A stretch of DNA of 64,000 nt, from positions 26,477,034 through 26,541,033 of the forward strand of contig CM058231.1 in assembly GCA_030180135.1 (NCBI GenBank), in the 5' to 3' direction. The translations under genes and the position numbers were made by a program. Under the pieces are notes generated by a model. It had not been told where the DNA came from and searched no databases. It saw nothing but the letters and a program-made list of their open reading frames with translations. Shown here piece by piece: positions 55,501-64,000 of the stretch. Each line of letters begins with the position of its first letter. Position 1 is the first letter of the stretch. Source of the DNA: Orychophragmus violaceus. Lineage: Eukaryota > Streptophyta > Magnoliopsida > Brassicales > Brassicaceae.

Positions 55501-56215
55501 CAGAGAATGAGGTCTTTGTAATTGGAACCTACAGAAAAAGGAACACGACAACACCGAGAAATGCGTATATTCGTCTGAGAATTAAGCCAAACCAGTGGAT
55601 AAGGTGTAGGATGAGGTTCCGTAAAGAGTGCTAACTTCTGCACTGCCTCTTCCGAGATCACGTTCGTACAGCTACCCGAGTCGATCATAAATTTGCATAC
55701 CTTTCCTCTGATCGTGCAAGAGGATCGGAAGATATTGGTGCGTAGCCATGAGTTCTCAAGTCCCGGAGGTAATAGACAGCTACGGCGAACCACCAACAAC
55801 TGACCCGTATCGCCAGAAACGAGTTCCTCATCCAGGTGATCACCTTCATCCCCATAAACATCGAAATGAGGCTCGTCATCACCAAGCAACACACGGCGAG
55901 AAGCCTTGGGACATTCGGATTGACGATGGCCCTGTTCTCCGCAGTTAAAACACTTGAACATCGGCAAACGAGGATTACGAGTACTCACAGAATCCCCTGG
56001 TGTGGACGGTGTACGCGCAGGTCCAGTGCCAGCCACTGATGTATCCGACGCGGATGTTGATTCACTGCTAACGGCTCTTGAACGAGATGATTGCGACGAC
56101 CAATTTGATGTCGGTCCTCTGGTAGACTGTTCAATCAGCAGAGCACGTTGGTGAGCTTCGGAAACGGACAAATGATTGAACTGGAGCAACGTATTTTGAA
56201 GTTTTTGCCGCAGAC
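52539..56215 (-). pseudogene. Element F gag-pol, one in-frame stop, gag cut by element G
   Basis: Two frames (56189-53430 and 53417-52539) are in the same phase and separated by one TGA at 53430-53432, where a Trp is usual before TDISMDF. The reading also extends 5' of 56189 to the G insertion. Numbering from 56189: CCHC knuckle C80-C93 (CFNCGEQGHRQSEC), protease MIDSG near 168-172, RT motif A TNLDLKSGYHQI (D469) and YFDD 531-534. RNase H has HSDASKTGIGAVL (D679) and TDHDALKHL. The integrase zinc finger is H860/H864/C894/C897. The second frame has the integrase core (MDFVLGFPRT, SAYHPQTDGQTEVTNR) and a C-terminal GPLEVLEKINSNAYRL module without chromodomain. All catalytic motifs look intact. 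Confidence 0.9.
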
Positions 56216-56863
56216 TGTTGGATTACGAGTGTGTTAGTTCATGGTTTAATTCACAGATTACAACCTAGCACACATAACTCAGATCTAGGTGATTTGCAGT
56301 TGAATCATACAGATCATGATCATTACCTCTTTTAGAGTGCAGCGGATTGATTGGTAATGTCGAGATCACTTAGAGCAGATGATTACCGGCTCCTCCTTGG
56401 TATCCACACGCTTACAAGCTATGGATCAGGCTGCTAGACCAAGCTGGAATGAATCAGAGAGAGAGAGACGGCTCAAGCAAAAATCGCAGGAAGGGTTGTG
56501 TTAAAGCCCTAGGCGCGCCTCTCATCCCTTATATGGGCCCAAGGAATTATCCTAATGGCCTATTGGGATTTTGGGCCCAAGACACAAATCAGACAAAAGC
56601 TTGTATTTTGTCTGGCCCAATTCTCTGTATAAATACAGTAAATGCCTTTGCATCTTACCGTATTAATTCCATTTAACTTTCCCGTTAGCTATGGTGTGTG
56701 ACCCTATGGATCATACAATACTGGTAATAAGTCCTAAACTTATAGATCATGAGCGGGCTCTAGCAAGTCATCATGATCACCCAGTATTTATGACTTATGT
56801 CTGATCTCGACACTTATCATACTTTCTAGAGATAGTACGGTAGATTTCAGGACATTCCCAACA
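56216..56863 (-). repeat. Element G 3' LTR
   Basis: 648 bp, TGTTGGATTA...CCCAACA. It shares the segment around GTGTGACCCTATGGATCATA with the LTRs of A and C. No TCGATCGA palindrome. Confidence 0.88.
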
Positions 56864-57696
56864 ATCTCCCACTTGTACTGGAATCCTACATTCCCTAGTC
56901 CTTTCGTCTCAATATCTCGATCTGGCATAAGGCAAGATGCGTGTCATCCTTATATAGCCAGACCATTTTAATCGGACCAGATTTGATACTGACAATTCAA
57001 ACGACTTGGACAAGTCCGTTTGGGAGTGGCCACTCTCTTACCAGCTATCAAGTCTCCGATTGGCCTAGAGATATTACCTCCGTTATACGGCAGGGACAAA
57101 TCCCATCTTGTTCCATCACTATGAACTACACACTTCATAAAACACCCAACCAAGGTCCTTATAGCTCCCAGTTACGAAACAGCGTTAGACAATGATCAAA
57201 GCGCATCAATCCATGTGCAGCCACATGCATGCGAACTCAGGTCTAAGGAATATACTCTATAGTCGTATATGAGAACCTCTTATGACACAGATATTAATAT
57301 CTTGTAGAGTTCTCATCAGCGGGCCATGTCCGGTCATATGCTCCCCTACATATACCTATGTGTCGACTTTGATGCCGCGCATCTATGACCCCTCGAAACT
57401 TGGTCATAAGTCTCAACACAATCTAGTCTCAAGTGGTTGTTGGTGTTCCAATTTCAACAACCTTCGACTATGGACACTATGATTTATGTCATTTCGTTAA
57501 ATATGGGGTTTCAGGATCAAGTCTACTCATGTACTTCGATGGCCCATATATAATGACATGGATCATTTTGGAACGATTATTTTATATCACAGTTAAAAAT
57601 AATCCAGAAATAAAATTTCATTAACATAAAAAATGTTTACATGAACCAATCAAAATAACTAAAATAAAGCCCTCACAACTCCCACTCAAAAAGAGA
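56864..57696 (-). other. Element G 3' UTR with polypurine tract
   Basis: Non-coding. The tract ACAAGTGGGAGAT (minus strand) is next to the LTR. The remainder is related to the 3' UTRs of A, C and E. Confidence 0.8.
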
Positions 57697-59310
57697 TTAC
57701 ATTTGAATATCTCTAATTCCTACAGCAGTAGTGTGCAACTCGTGCTTAGGCCTCGGGAGTGGCTTTGTCAACGGGTCAGCCACGTTCTCATCAGTGGGAA
57801 CTCTGCTGACCATCACTTCACCTCTATTCACTATATCACGAATCAGGTGATACCTTCTCATAATATGTTTGGATTTCTGATGATATCTCGGTTCCTTAGC
57901 TTGAGCAATTGCACCATTGTTGTCACAATACAGTGCTAGTGGCTCAGTAGCATTTGGGAATAAACCGAGTTCAATCAAGAAGTTCCTTATCCAAACTCCT
58001 TCCTTCGCAGCTTCCGAAAAAGCGATGTATTCAGCCTCAGTTGTGGAATCTGCCACGGTGCTCTGCTTGGAGTTCTTCCAACTTACTGCACCGCCATTCA
58101 GACAGAAGATGTAACCAGACTGTGACCGGAAATCATCTTTATCTGTCTGAAAACTTGCATCCGTGAATCCACTGATTTCAAGCACTTCACTTCCTCCGTA
58201 AACCAAGAACTTATCCTTAGTATTTCTCAAATACTTCAGGATATTCTTTACGGCAATCCAGTGACTCTCACCTGGATTAGACTGGTACCTACTCGTCATG
58301 CTTAGTGCATAAGCAACATCAGGACGAGTACAGATCATGGCATACATGATAGATCCTATAGCCGAAGCATAAGGAATCCTACTCATGCGCTTAAGCTCAT
58401 CAGGTGTTTTAGGACACTGATCTTTGCTTAGTGTAGCACCATGTATCATTGGCGTGAACCCCTTCTTGGATTTATCCATTCCGAATCGATGCAGGACTTT
58501 GTCTATATAAGCATCTTGACAAAGTCCAATCAGCTTTTTAGATCTGTCTCTAAAGATTCGGATTCCAAGAACATACGCGGCTTCACCCATGTCCTTCATG
58601 GAAAAACAACTTTCTAGCCAGTCTTTAACAGACTTCAGCATTGGAATATCATTTCCAAGAAGCAATATGTCATCGACATATAGGATAAGAAACGCCACTT
58701 TGCTCCCACTAGTTTTCTTATACACACATTGTTCTTCCTCGTTTCTGATGAAGTCAAAATTCTTTATTGCTTCATCAAAACGAAGATTCCAACTCCTCGA
58801 TGCTTGCTTCAATCCATAAATGGATTTGTGAAGCTTGCATACTTTCCCAGCATTCTTAGGATCAATGTAACCGTCAGGCTGTGTCATGTACACATCCTCC
58901 TCCAAGATTCCATTCAGGAAGGCGGTTTTCACATCCATCTGCCAAATCTCATAATCATGATAAGCGGCAGTTGCTAGGAGAATCCGAATTGATTTCATCA
59001 TGACCACTGGTGAATAGGTTTCATCATAGTCTATACCATGAATTTGCTTGAAACCTTTTGCCACCAACCTGGCCTTGTAAACCTGGACATTTCCATCCAT
59101 GTCAATCTTCTTCTTGAAGATCCATTTACACTCGATGGCTTTTGCACCAGCGGGTAAATCAACCAGTGAAAACACTCGGTTGACAGACATGGAGTCCATC
59201 TCGGATTCAGTGGCTTCACGCCACTTTAAGGAGTCAGGGCCCATCATGGCTTCTGCAAAGTTCGAGGGTTCATCACCGTCAATGATCAAAAGATCATGGC
59301 AATTAGTCAC
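57697..59310 (-). CDS. Element G RT (from copy 1 of the triplication) and RNase H
   Basis: A 537-codon open frame starting inside the pre-RT linker at an internal Met. RT has QMDVKTAFLNG with the catalytic Asp present and YVDDILLLGND. RNase H has TDASFQTDKDDF, ADSTTEAEY and NENVADPLTKPLPRPKHE-like C-terminal residues ending in AVGIRDIQM. It has no gag start of its own and is cut off from the upstream ORF by the repeat junction at 59466/59467, which shifts the frame, so it is probably not translated as part of the polyprotein. Confidence 0.85.
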   Translation of the reverse strand: MTNCHDLLIIDGDEPSNFAEAMMGPDSLKWREATESEMDSMSVNRVFSLVDLPAGAKAIECKWIFKKKIDMDGNVQVYKARLVAKGFKQIHGIDYDETYSPVVMMKSIRILLATAAYHDYEIWQMDVKTAFLNGILEEDVYMTQPDGYIDPKNAGKVCKLHKSIYGLKQASRSWNLRFDEAIKNFDFIRNEEEQCVYKKTSGSKVAFLILYVDDILLLGNDIPMLKSVKDWLESCFSMKDMGEAAYVLGIRIFRDRSKKLIGLCQDAYIDKVLHRFGMDKSKKGFTPMIHGATLSKDQCPKTPDELKRMSRIPYASAIGSIMYAMICTRPDVAYALSMTSRYQSNPGESHWIAVKNILKYLRNTKDKFLVYGGSEVLEISGFTDASFQTDKDDFRSQSGYIFCLNGGAVSWKNSKQSTVADSTTEAEYIAFSEAAKEGVWIRNFLIELGLFPNATEPLALYCDNNGAIAQAKEPRYHQKSKHIMRRYHLIRDIVNRGEVMVSRVPTDENVADPLTKPLPRPKHELHTTAVGIRDIQM

Positions 59311-60874
59311 GAGGAATCCCTGATATCTATCGGGTTCGTGACGGATCCTTCCGGATCTTCGAACTTCAGGTACTTCAGGTTCAGGTTCTATTACAACTTC
59401 ATGTAATTCATCCTGCTGTTCTTCCTCATTAGGTTGAACAGGTTCCTGTCCTTCTTGAATTTCATCTTTATTGCTTCATCAAAACGAAGATTCCAACTCC
59501 TCGATGCTTGCTTCAATCCATAAATGGATTTGTGAAGCTTGCATACTTTCCCAGCATTCTTAGGATCAATGTAACCGTCAGGCTGTGTCATGTACACATC
59601 CTCCTCCAAGATTCCATTCAGGAAGGCGGTTTTCACATCCATCTGCCAAATCTCATAATCATGATAAGCGGCAGTTGCTAGGAGAATCCGAATTGATTTC
59701 ATCATGGCCACTGGTGAATAGGTTTCATCATAGTCTATACCATGAATTTGCTTGAAACCTTTTGCCACCAACCTGGCCTTGTAAACCTGGACATTTCCAT
59801 CCATGTCAATCTTCTTCTTGAAGATCCATTTACACTCGATGGCTTTTGCACCAGCGGGTAAATCAACCAGTGAAAACACTCGGTTGACAGACATGGAGTC
59901 CATCTCGGATTCAGTGGCTTCACGCCACTTTAAGGAGTCAGGGCCCATCATGGCTTCTGCAAAGTTCGAGGGTTCATCACCGTCAATGATCAAAAGATCA
60001 TGGCAATTAGTCACGAGGAATCCCTGATATCTATCGGGTTCGTGACGGATCCTTCCGGATCTTCGAACTTCAGGTACTGCAGGTTCAGGTTCTATTACAA
60101 CTTCATGTAATTCATCCTGCTGTTCTTCCTCATTAGGTTGAACAGGTTCCTGTCCTTCTTGAATTTCATCTTTATTGCTTCATCAAAACGAAGATTCCAA
60201 CTCCTCGATGCTTGCTTCAATCCATAAATAGATTTGTGAAGCTTGCATATTTTCCCAGCATTCTTAGGATCAATGTAACCGTCAGGCTGTGTCATGTACA
60301 CATCCTCCTCCAAGATTCCATTCAGGAAGGCGGTTTTCACATCCATCTGCCAAATCTCATAATCATGATAAGCGGCAGTTGCTAGGAGAATCCGAATTGA
60401 TTTCATCATGGCCACTGGTGAATAGGTTTCATCATAGTCTATACCATGAATTTGCTTGAAAACTTTTGCCACCAACCTGGCCTTGTAAACCTGGACATTT
60501 CCATCCATGTCAATCTTCTTCTTGAAGATCCATTTACACTCGATGGCTTTTGCACCAGCGGGTAAATCAACCAGTGAAAACACTCGGTTGACAGACATGG
60601 AGTCCATCTCGGATTCAGTGGCTTCACGCCACTTTAAGGAGTCAGGGCCCATCATGGCTTCTGCAAAGTTCGAGGGTTCATCACCGTCAATGATCAAAAG
60701 ATCATGGCAATTAGTCACGAGGAATCCCTGATATCTATCGGGTTCGTGACGGATCCTTCCGGATCTTCGAATTTCAGGTACTGCAGGTTCAGGTTCTATT
60801 ACAACTTCATGTAATTCATCCTGCTGTTCTTCCTCATTAGGTTGAACAGGTTCCTGTCCTTCTTGAATTTCATC
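58763..60874 (-). repeat. 704-bp tandem triplication within element G pol
   Basis: Three direct copies: 58763-59466, 59467-60170 and 60171-60874, each 704 bp. Each runs from the DEIQEGQEP linker through RT motif A to NLRFDEAIK. They differ at only a few bases (for example near 59004, 59373, 60229, 60248 and 60462). 704 is not a multiple of 3, so each junction shifts the frame and ends the ORF 24 codons later. Confidence 0.95.
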
Positions 60875-63061
60875 AAGTTGTACCTTACTCCCACTATCTT
60901 TCTTAGAGAGAAATTCCCTCTCAAGAAAAGTGCAATCCCGAGCAACAAAGATCTTGTTCTCGGATCGCAGATAGAAGTAATAAGCCTTGGTATCCCTAGG
61001 ATAACCAATGAAGTAGCATTTGTCAGATTTTGGTGTAAGCTTGTCTGAGATTAATCTTTTGACATAGGCTTCACAACCCCAAATTCTGAGAAAAGACATT
61101 GCTGGAGCTTTTCCAGTCCATAACTCATATGGTGTCTTTGCTACTGCTTTTGATGGCACTCTGTTCAGTGTGAACGTTGCGGTCAGCAAAGCATATCCCC
61201 AAAGGGATATAGGAAGGTCTGTGTGACTCATCATGGATCGGACCATATCTAACAATGTCCGATTCTTTCTCTCAGACACACCATTCCACTGAGGTGTTCC
61301 AGGAGGTGTGAGTTGGGAGATGATCCCACACTCACTCAGATGATCACGAAATTCCTGGCTCAAGTATTCTCCTCCTCGGTCCGACCGAAGAGCCTTAATA
61401 CTTTTACCAAGCTGGTTCTGTTCTTCATTCTGGAATTCTTTGAACTTTTCAAAGGTTTCCGACTTATGTTTCATCAAGTAGACATATCCATATCTACTGA
61501 AATCATCAGTGAATGTAATGAAGTACTGATAGTTTCCTCTAGCATTTGTGGACATTGGGCCACACACGTCAGTATGTATCAGGCCCAATAGTTCACTGGC
61601 CCTTTCTGTGGGTTTATTGAAAGGGGCCCGTGTCATTTTGTCCATTAGGCAAGATTCGCATTGCTCACAAGACTCAAAGTCAAATGAGCCCAAGAGTCCA
61701 TTTGAATGGAGCCTCTTAACGCGTTTCTCACTAATGTGCCCCAAACGACAATGCCAGAGAAACGTTTCATTTTCTTCGTTAGATTTGAACCGTTTTGTAT
61801 TAATGTTATATACTGGAACAGATTGATCCAGCATGTACAGCCCATTAATAAGAGGGGCACAGCCATAGAACATATTATTGAGATTAAAGGAACACAATTT
61901 ATTCTTAATAGAAAAATCAAATCCTTGCAAATCCAATAATGAAACTGAAATGATATTTCTGCTTATAGCAGGTACAAAATAACAATTCTCAAGTTCTAAA
62001 ATCAATCCAGAAGGTAAAGACAACAAGTAAGTGCCAACGGCCAGTGCTGGAACCTTCGCTCCATTGCCAACCCGCAACTCTACTTGCCCTTGCTTCAACC
62101 TTCTACTGTTGCTAAGCGCCTGCATATTAGTACAAATATGAGCCCCACATCCAGTATCTAATACCCAAGTGGTATTATCAGAAGTAGTAGTATTTACTTC
62201 AATAACAAAAATACCTGAAGCAGTAGTCTCCAAGGACTTCTTCTTCTTCTTCAGACTTTCCTGGTATTTCTTACAGTCCCTGCGATAATGCCCTGCCTCT
62301 TTGCAAAAGTGGCAGATATCAGAAGGCACAGCTTTAGACACGGGCTTGGGCTTGGCCTTTTCGACTGCCTTGCCCTTTCCCTTGTCTGCAGCGGATTTCT
62401 TGAAACCTTTGCCCTTCTGCACCATGAGTACAGACGGCTCCTTGGCCTTCTTCAGATTAGGTTCTGCAGTCTTGAGCATACCATGTAGCTCAGGCAAAGT
62501 CTTTATCAACCCATGCATATTATAGTTCAAGATGAACTGGTCATATGCAGGAGTAAGAGACTGCAGAACGATATCACAAGCAAGCTCTTGGCTTATAGGA
62601 CAGTCGAGCCTAGTCAAATGATCGAGATAACCCATCATTTTCAGAACATGTGGACTCACTGCTGCATCCTTAGCCATTTTACAGTCCAAGAGATTCTTTA
62701 CAGTTTGGAATCTCTTTGTACGAGCCTGCTCCTGAAACAACGCTTTCAGGTTTGCCATCAGTTCCATGGGACAAGTCAGGCCTTCCCACTGCATCTGCAG
62801 TTCGGGAGCCATTGTCGCCAACATTAGGCAAACCACGTCATTAACATCTGAGGAATGCGTATCCCAAGCATTCTTCACAGCTTGTGCGGCATTATTCGCA
62901 GGTCTAGGAGAGAGAACTCTTTCAAGGACATAAGCCTTCTTCTCCTGCCTGAGCACAAGTCTCAGGTTCCTGGACCAGTTCAGGAAGTTTGATCCGTTCA
63001 GTTTGTCCTTCTCAAGGGCAGACCGGATCGAGAAAGTGTTTTGGTTTGTTGTGCTTGACAT
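60095..63061 (-). CDS. Element G gag-protease-integrase-partial RT polyprotein
   Basis: 988 codons. Gag spans 1-200. The CCHC knuckle is C250-C263 (CHFCKEAGHYRRDC). Protease has DTG at 302-304. The pre-integrase has WHCRLGH near 436-442. Integrase has D497, D561 and E598 (NGVSERKNR). The pre-RT linker starts at about 725. RT motif A is QMDVKTAFLNG with D907. At residue 964 the frame leaves RT at the triplication junction and ends with 24 out-of-frame residues (MKFKKDRNLFNLMRKN...). The protein would supply gag, protease and integrase but no complete RT or RNase H. Confidence 0.92.
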   Translation of the reverse strand: MSSTTNQNTFSIRSALEKDKLNGSNFLNWSRNLRLVLRQEKKAYVLERVLSPRPANNAAQAVKNAWDTHSSDVNDVVCLMLATMAPELQMQWEGLTCPMELMANLKALFQEQARTKRFQTVKNLLDCKMAKDAAVSPHVLKMMGYLDHLTRLDCPISQELACDIVLQSLTPAYDQFILNYNMHGLIKTLPELHGMLKTAEPNLKKAKEPSVLMVQKGKGFKKSAADKGKGKAVEKAKPKPVSKAVPSDICHFCKEAGHYRRDCKKYQESLKKKKKSLETTASGIFVIEVNTTTSDNTTWVLDTGCGAHICTNMQALSNSRRLKQGQVELRVGNGAKVPALAVGTYLLSLPSGLILELENCYFVPAISRNIISVSLLDLQGFDFSIKNKLCSFNLNNMFYGCAPLINGLYMLDQSVPVYNINTKRFKSNEENETFLWHCRLGHISEKRVKRLHSNGLLGSFDFESCEQCESCLMDKMTRAPFNKPTERASELLGLIHTDVCGPMSTNARGNYQYFITFTDDFSRYGYVYLMKHKSETFEKFKEFQNEEQNQLGKSIKALRSDRGGEYLSQEFRDHLSECGIISQLTPPGTPQWNGVSERKNRTLLDMVRSMMSHTDLPISLWGYALLTATFTLNRVPSKAVAKTPYELWTGKAPAMSFLRIWGCEAYVKRLISDKLTPKSDKCYFIGYPRDTKAYYFYLRSENKIFVARDCTFLEREFLSKKDSGSKVQLDEIQEGQEPVQPNEEEQQDELHEVVIEPEPAVPEIRRSGRIRHEPDRYQGFLVTNCHDLLIIDGDEPSNFAEAMMGPDSLKWREATESEMDSMSVNRVFSLVDLPAGAKAIECKWIFKKKIDMDGNVQVYKARLVAKVFKQIHGIDYDETYSPVAMMKSIRILLATAAYHDYEIWQMDVKTAFLNGILEEDVYMTQPDGYIDPKNAGKICKLHKSIYGLKQASRSWNLRFDEAIKMKFKKDRNLFNLMRKNSRMNYMKL

Positions 63062-64000
63062 AACTGAAATTATGAGACAATAGAGTTTTAGTTATTTAGT
63101 TTATAAAAGAGTAATCTTAAAAACTTATAAGAAAACTCGCATTGCATTCAAAATTTCTTTGTTTAACCTCATAAGAATGCAATGATTCCGAGACCCATGT
63201 TCAGCTAAATCCAAAGTGGGCAACTGGCCGTCACCCGGAATTAGCTTTACTTGGTAAGCATACACACAGCTAGTTATAACAATATAACTCTCGATTGTGG
63301 ATTGGGCCCAAGGCCCAATTCACCAGATGTCTCAAGGCCCGGGACTCCCGATGGCCCAGTCAAGGAAACCAATCTCTTACAGCCAAATAATCACTAAAGT
63401 CTGGGACTCCCAATGAAATTAGTGACTATATACTACTTTACTTACGCAAAAACAGACACCTCACACTGTAAGCCATATCTGTAATTGAATAAGCGTTAAG
63501 TAGCTGACAAGATTGGGCAAGACATCCAAGCTTGATATTGGTTTTGAGGATTTTAGGTTTTATTTCCAAAAATAGAAGATTACTATTTTGGGAAACTTAC
63601 TTATTTTAGAAACTTTCTAAATTTAGAAATATACTAAAATAGAAATTTCTAATTTAATATTTTATTAAAGTTTTTCGGATGGGTCACAAATTATAGGCCC
63701 AATTCTTGGCCCAAGACCACAGAATTCCAATTGGCCCAATAATTTGACATAACCGAGTCGGTTCATTAATTCTGGTCCAAGACCAAATTAACTACTAAAT
63801 CCAACTGGTTATTTACTAAACCAGACCAGCTCTAAATTATTTGGTCCAACCAAATCAAACTTAGACCAGCCTTCGGTTTAGGTTAAAATTCAATTTTGAA
63901 TTTAAATCCGGTTTAACCAGAAATTAAATAATACCAATTGTATTAAATAATTTCCAGCAAACCGCGATTTGGGTTAACGGCTTAAACCATACATTAATTA
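63062..64000 (-). other. Element G 5' leader (partial)
   Basis: Non-coding leader reaching the window edge. It shares a block (63290-63430) with the leader of element E in reverse orientation, as expected for related elements on opposite strands. An A/T-rich GAAATTTC-containing stretch lies at 63560-63670. The PBS is not reached. Confidence 0.75.

Larger units (their letters stand above)
52203..64000 (-). mobile_element. Element F: Ty3/Gypsy element without visible chromodomain, 5' part outside window
   Basis: A 336-bp 3' LTR at 52203-52538 (TGTAAACG...GGCTACA) is followed by a pol ORF ending exactly at the LTR edge. Gag is cut at 56215 by element G, and the rest of F lies beyond the window. 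The short LTR and the pol type suggest a Reina-like lineage; this is tentative. The expected target duplication is TCTAA (52198-52202), unverified because the other LTR is not visible. Confidence 0.75.
56216..64000 (-). mobile_element. Element G: Ty1/Copia element with RT triplication, 5' LTR outside window
   Basis: The 3' LTR is at 56216-56863 and the polypurine tract at 56864-56876. RNase H/RT, integrase, protease and gag run up to 63061, and the leader reaches the window edge. It is inserted in the gag of element F. The expected target duplication is CAGAC (56211-56215), to be confirmed beyond 64000. It is closely related to A, C and E but has no TCGATCGA palindromes in the visible LTR or leader. 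Confidence 0.9.

Overview
This is plant nuclear DNA, most likely Brassicaceae. The evidence is an Athila-type Ty3/Gypsy element, several Ty1/Copia elements with initiator-tRNA-Met primer sites, plant LINEs and a spliced Cys-type selenoprotein-K-like gene. The species cannot be fixed from the sequence. The window looks like heterochromatin: apart from one short host gene, nearly everything identified is a transposable element, and many are nested inside one another.

Left part (1-8379). A decayed CACTA transposase, interrupted by a 500-N assembly gap, is followed by AT-rich DNA and a 5'-truncated LINE on the minus strand. The host gene follows at 6137-7166: four coding exons, 108 aa, with a SelK-like membrane segment, a glycine-rich region and a C-terminal Cys cluster. 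Its upstream region carries two exact copies of the plant ER-stress element CCAAT-N10-CACG plus a G-box and a CCACGTCA site.

Middle (8380-41339). One Athila-like Gypsy element (D, minus strand, TSD TGCAA) was split by a Copia element (A, 12143-31836, TSD AACCT). A was in turn split by a non-autonomous Gypsy element (B, 13787-18973, TSD CTCTG) and by a Copia element with an uninterrupted 1321-codon ORF (C, 20718-28120, TSD AATTC). All four TSD pairs match exactly, so the insertion order D, then A, then B and C, can be read directly.

Right part (41340-64000). A second LINE on the minus strand is split by a young but gutted Copia element on the plus strand (E, 43198-48601, TSD GTCGC). Its ORF1 end is broken by a Gypsy element without a visible chromodomain (F, from 52203). 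F's gag is in turn split by a Copia element (G, from 56216), which runs off the window and carries a 704-bp tandem triplication in its reverse transcriptase.

The strongest unexplained signal is a set of paired palindromes (TGTGTCGATCGACACA and variants). They sit in the LTRs, leaders or coding DNA of A, B, C and E, that is, in both Copia and Gypsy superfamilies, with the same pair layout and similar GCG flanks. Element D has a different palindrome vocabulary (CAGCGAC/GTCGCTG) in its LTRs and internal region. All mismatch counts were made by eye and should be recomputed.
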